In this document: in pieces, positions 59,855-64,000 of the stretch
How positions within the stretch are numbered: position 1 is the first letter of the stretch
Layout: every line of letters starts with the position of its first letter
Assembly: GCA_013397075.1 (NCBI GenBank)
Contig: VWZS01000496.1
Coordinates: forward strand, 1,426,001 to 1,490,000
Direction of reading: 5' to 3'
Source of the DNA: Rhabdornis inornatus
Taxonomy: Eukaryota; Chordata; Aves; Passeriformes; Rhabdornithidae
Length of the DNA: 64,000 nt
The notes under the pieces: generated by a model
What the model was told of the DNA's origin: nothing
The model's database searches: none
Seen by the model: the letters and a program-made list of their open reading frames with translations, nothing else
Program-made: the position numbers and the translations under genes

Positions 59855-62440
59855 ACTTCACTGAAACATGGCACAGAGTAGCAGGAGTAATTGAAAAGTT
59901 TCTTAGGCATTGGATACCAGTGCCAACAGAGTCACTTTCCCTTTGCAAGGTGACCATGGCTATTTTACAAAGAGCCAGAGCCGAGGCAAGAAAGAGCAGC
60001 ACTGAGTGGAGGGAAGATCCTGAAACATTAAAGACAGAACCACATAGCTGGTACAAGGCATGAACAGAACTGCTTTGCTGTACAGGAGAGTTGGGAGAGC
60101 AGAGCATTGACATGGACACCTCTGGCATTAAGGATAAACTAATCCTCAGTACTGGGCTGACCCTCTGGGAGCATATGACCCACCTCTGAGGGATTTTTCC
60201 TCCATGAACAAGAGATAGTTCTGGGAAATTAGTTCACCACAGAGTGGTGGAGAGGATTTTTGCTTTTCTGTCTTTCCCCAGCGTTGCCTAACACAGGGAA
60301 CTGTGCAAATACAATGCCATTGTACTGGCTAGAGGCTATGAGGGTATAGGAGAGGAAAAGTCATACCTGCCTCCTACCCGCCCTGCTCCACTGTAGCACA
60401 ATCAATGTCCACAAAGGCAGACTCTGAAAGCCAGGAATTATCTTTTACTTCACACTTACTTTAGCCATTTTAAGTCCCTGTCAACCTTTTAGAACAGGGA
60501 TAGGTTTTTTTTCTTTTTTTTTAAAACAAAGTGTAGAGATTCATTACTTGGATGTGAGATGGAGTGAAACGATGAGTTATTCTTGCTTGATGGGTGTCAC
60601 CAGAGCATCATGCACTGTGCTAATTTCTCAGCTTGTGAATAGACATATTTAGACTGACAGTTGAAAGTGGGCTGCAGATTCCACTTAAAACATGTTTTTC
60701 GTGCTGAGTAATAAGGGCTAAACACAAACCAATTCTGGCAGTTAAACTACGCACTTAAACCTTTCATAGTGTTGTCAAACACTATAATCCTTCAAAAATC
60801 TGAGTTTGAATAGCCTCAATATTTTATTTAATGAATTTTAAATCCTGTAATTACCATAATTAAGACACTCCTTTTGGATCATGTCAGTGTGCTGCTCAAA
60901 AAGAGAGAAAGCTGTAGGCGATTTTCACTAAAGATTTTCCTGAATGCAAATGATACATATCTCATTTTGAATTCTTTATGATATCATTTGGGGGAGCACT
61001 TTTTAAAATTGGTGTGGAAAGTCTATAACATCATCCAAGGAAAAATTTAGATGGAAAGTGCCTTATTATCTCCAAAACTGGCTCTTCCTGTGCTGGCTGT
61101 GCACCTAATACAGATGTTTTATTTAGCTGAGGAACTCATGATGCAGTGCATGGGCTGCCCTGGCCTAGGCAACACCTCCATCCCAAAAGAACCTCATCCA
61201 CATTCTCATTTCCCTTGTCCTCCTTTCCTTGGGCCTGGATTCCAGGGCCTCATGCCTCCTGTAGAAGAACACCTAGGGAGATGGGATAGGTTGGGAGTGG
61301 ATTCTCCCTTTCCACTCCCCTGCATTTCTAAGGTCCCATTTTCTGCCTGCTGATAAGAGACCTTAATACTCCTTAGCCTTTATCCATCATCTCCCAGCCC
61401 CACCAGCAGGCTGAGCAGATCATTGACCTGATCCCACTCCACAGAGCTGTTCTCCCTGATGCCATCTGAGAGCAGCACCAGGCCCTGGCACTCCCTGCAG
61501 CCTGAGAACTGGAATCCTGAATGCTTTTGTGGTACTCCCTCTGGGTGACCACATCTTTTCTGCTGTGCACAGAGGAAGCAACTTCTCTCCAAGTGGCACC
61601 ATACCTACACTTTCTCAATGAGGACAATGACCACCAACTGTGGAGAACTTCAAGTTCATAGGAGCAAGTATGACCATATCAACAGGTAAAATTTTAGGGT
61701 TACTTGTGGCTACGGGCACTTAGTATTTAGCAGTTTAAAAGGTTTTACAGCAAACAAATCAATATCTCTGAAAGAAAATCTGACTTCATGCCCAACCCTG
61801 CAATTCCCAGCCTCATCAAAGGCATCTCCAAGGAAAGCACATGCAGCATGATACTCATTTGTACTAATAGCTGTAACCAGCTATATCCCCTATGTAAATT
61901 AACACCAATCAAAGTACAATAGTTATTGGCTGATTTAGTTTAAATGGCTACTAGCTATGAAGCAGGAATTTATACAGAAAGAAAAGGCTTTTTTCTTTTC
62001 TAGGCATAATAGGAAATAAAGGATGTTTATATTTTATATATAAAAGGAAGATTACCATCAAAATTAGTAGTTGAGGGTATCAGAGAAAAGGTTCTTTAGC
62101 AACATGTGATATTGAAACTTTAATCTGGTATTCTTTCACCTGTATTCTGCAGGTGAGATGAATTGTCATTACAACCAGCTTGCGGTTTCCTAATTAAGCA
62201 TAAAATTATTTAACACTTTTTTTTTCCAGTGAAAATTTGTAGTGAAGCTTAGATGAGTAAGTGGCCAAATCATATGAGCCTTCAGTGCCCATCTAAGTCT
62301 TACAGTATAATTAAAGCTGTATACCCCAAAGATATAGTCTCAGCCCCTACCTGTTGAATTGCACTTTTTTTATTTTGATTTTAAATGGTAAACAACATAG
62401 AAATGAAAAATGCTAAGTGAGTACATCTGTTGATAAATAC
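59855..62440. other. Non-coding stretch, no gene recognised
   Basis: Open frames reach 100 codons (61051-61353, plus). A cluster of three overlapping minus frames lies at 61373-61627. The 61100-61640 part is GC-richer, with a sharp return to AT-rich sequence after about 61700. It may be a decayed mobile element, but no ends or diagnostic motifs were seen. Confidence 0.4.
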
Positions 62441-62446
62441 CCTTTT

Positions 62447-62690
62447 CATAGAATCCTAGAATTTTTTGGGTTGGAAGGGATCTTAAAGATAATCTAGTTC
62501 CAACCCCCATGCCATGGTCAGGAGACCTTCCACTCACATCAGGTTGCTCAAAGCCTCATCCAAAACGACCTTGAAGACTTCCAGGCTTGCATTATCCACA
62601 GCTTCTTCTCTGAACAACCTGTTCCAATGTCTCATGAGCCTCTTAACCCACTTTCTGTTACCAGTTTGTCTCCTTTCCTAAGTGAAACCA
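62447..62690 (-). mobile_element. CR1 LINE 3' end fragment, reverse orientation
   Basis: The plus strand begins 'catagaatcctagaattttt' then 'tgggttggaagggatcttaa' (62447-62487), the exact reverse complement layout of a CR1 terminus. It continues with 'agataatctagttccaaccc', 'gccatggtcaggagaccttc', 'caggttgctcaaagcctcat', 'ccttgaagacttccagg', 'acaacctgttccaatgtctc' and a decaying 'cctcttaacccactttctg' block. About 245 bases are recognisable and well conserved, making this a comparatively young copy. The element reads toward lower coordinates. Confidence 0.93.
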
Positions 62691-62694
62691 AATT

Positions 62695-64000
62695 TAATCA
62701 AAGAAAAAAGACAACCAAGGATATCACTGATGAAAACCAGTAGTCTTACTGATTTAAGGGAAGTTAAGCTGAGTCTTAACCAAATACACCTCTGTCATGA
62801 AAAGGATGAAAGATGTTATCATTTATCCCAAAGTAGGATTTTAAAGAACACTGAACCATTTCATCCACCTTTATTTTCATCCAGAAAATTTATTTTTTGT
62901 CTGTGATTAAAATCCTGTACTTCAGGGTACCCTTCCTACAATATATCCTATTTCTCAGGTGCTGGAGGCAAACCCTGGGGAGTATTATTCCTTACTTAGT
63001 GTGTGCCAGACCATATTTGACACAGTCCATTACACTGACACAAGATTTATCCTTCTGATAAAAGAATCAAAATCTTCAGCTCGGCAAACAGACTTTGATA
63101 GCTCTCCAGAATTAAAAATATCTGTTTTTTAAAACTCCTCTAGTATTCACAGGCCCAGAGGATGTGTTTGTGGTGCCTGTGCTAGCATTAAGGTATCATT
63201 TAAAAGCCCAAAGAAAGGCAAATGATTGTATTAGCTGTATCTCCAGGCCAGTTATAGAGGTACTGATTACTTGCCGTATCTGCTACAGACAACAGGAACT
63301 TCACCCTGCAAAGCAGACACTCTAATTTAAGAGGGGTCTGTCTCTCTGCTTAAGAGATTACTCTGTTGAAAGGAAGTCTCTGTTAGAGAAAGTATTTCTT
63401 CTTAAAGCAATATTACCCAAAAGAATCCAGATGTAAGGCTTGAAGTGCCCAACTATAAATGAAATAGCATAAGTATCATTATCAATGTTAACTAATAGAA
63501 GAGTTGAAAAGTTGATGTTAAAAACAAACATTGAAGTAGGATATTTCACAAATGTTCCAAAGTGGTTTAAATTTTACCAAAAATTGAAAATAGTATTTTT
63601 CTAAATTCCTCTCTAAATCTATTACCTTTTTAAATGTAAGTGTACATCTATGGTCACATTCAAGTAAAACAGCACCATTGCACTCGGACTGAGAGTAAAG
63701 ATCAAAGCCAATAAAAGGACATATTTTGGATCATGTGTGACCACTTGATTTGCTGCAACTTTTGCATTTAGTTACACAGTTTGCAATTAGTTACCCAATT
63801 ATTTGGATTTGATTAAAGAACAGAGCATTTTCAGACAGATCTCCACTTGAATACCCAGAGCTGTGGATTCCATCTTCTTCTTACAGTTATTGCTTTCCAT
63901 TATCAGTTTACATCATGGTTTGTTTTCCTTTAACATTAAAGATAATTCCTTAGTTTTCTCTACTTCTGATCTTTTTACCAAATAAGAAAATTTCTTAACA
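62695..64000. other. Non-coding stretch, no gene recognised
   Basis: AT-rich sequence with frames of at most 74 codons. No repeat end or RNA gene was recognised up to the window edge. Confidence 0.45.

Noticed and set aside
1..64000. Bacterial or phage features (operons, CRISPR, IS elements, attachment sites)
   Set aside because: Composition, lack of dense frames and the CR1 content place the window firmly in a vertebrate genome; no direct-repeat array or ribosome-binding-site pattern was seen.

Overview
The window reads as vertebrate, and most likely bird, nuclear DNA. It is AT-rich and CpG-poor, has no dense ORFs or operon structure, and carries several 3' ends of CR1 LINEs, the dominant retrotransposon of birds and other sauropsids. 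Four fragments keep the diagnostic CR1 end (a 'gatgatct..aggt..ttccaaccc..attctatgat' type tail), on both strands and at different stages of decay. One single-base ambiguity (n at 19327) shows this is assembled genomic sequence.

I recognise no protein-coding gene, rRNA, tRNA, CRISPR array or prokaryotic mobile element. All open frames are short (the longest are 179 and 170 codons), unrelated to anything I know, and about what chance gives in 64 kb. The stretch is best read as intergenic or deep intronic sequence. If exons exist here they are short; one very weak candidate is listed at 52430-52573.

Layout. 1-10 kb: a CR1 3' end at the left edge, an old palindromic amniote repeat near 5.0 kb, and an AT-rich block at 6.7-7.06 kb that keeps many CpGs and looks like a conserved regulatory element. 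10-20 kb: A-rich CAAA/CCAAA tracts, a short CR1 tail at 17.7 kb, and a possible solo LTR on the minus strand at 19.05-19.58 kb. 20-38 kb: a 400-bp CR1 at 22.0 kb, AT and poly-A/T simple repeats, more old palindromic repeats at 27.8 and 31.8 kb, and a possible tRNA-derived SINE relic at 36.3 kb. 38-45 kb: a small GC/CpG-rich patch, an AT microsatellite, a 20-A tract followed by a CCAAA-rich tail, a CR1 tail at 40.3 kb, a strong hairpin at 41.45 kb, and a CpG-bearing hairpin pair at 43.6-43.7 kb. 45-64 kb: an ancient CR1 relic at 49.4 kb, a pair of recent direct repeats (51557-51849 and 53676-53943) about 2.1 kb apart, another old palindromic repeat at 59.8 kb, and a CR1 3' end on the minus strand at 62.4 kb.

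The clearest unusual signals are the young local duplication at 51.6/53.7 kb, the CpG-retaining block at 6.7-7.06 kb, and five scattered copies of what looks like one ancient palindromic sauropsid repeat family. I found no convincing new gene system.
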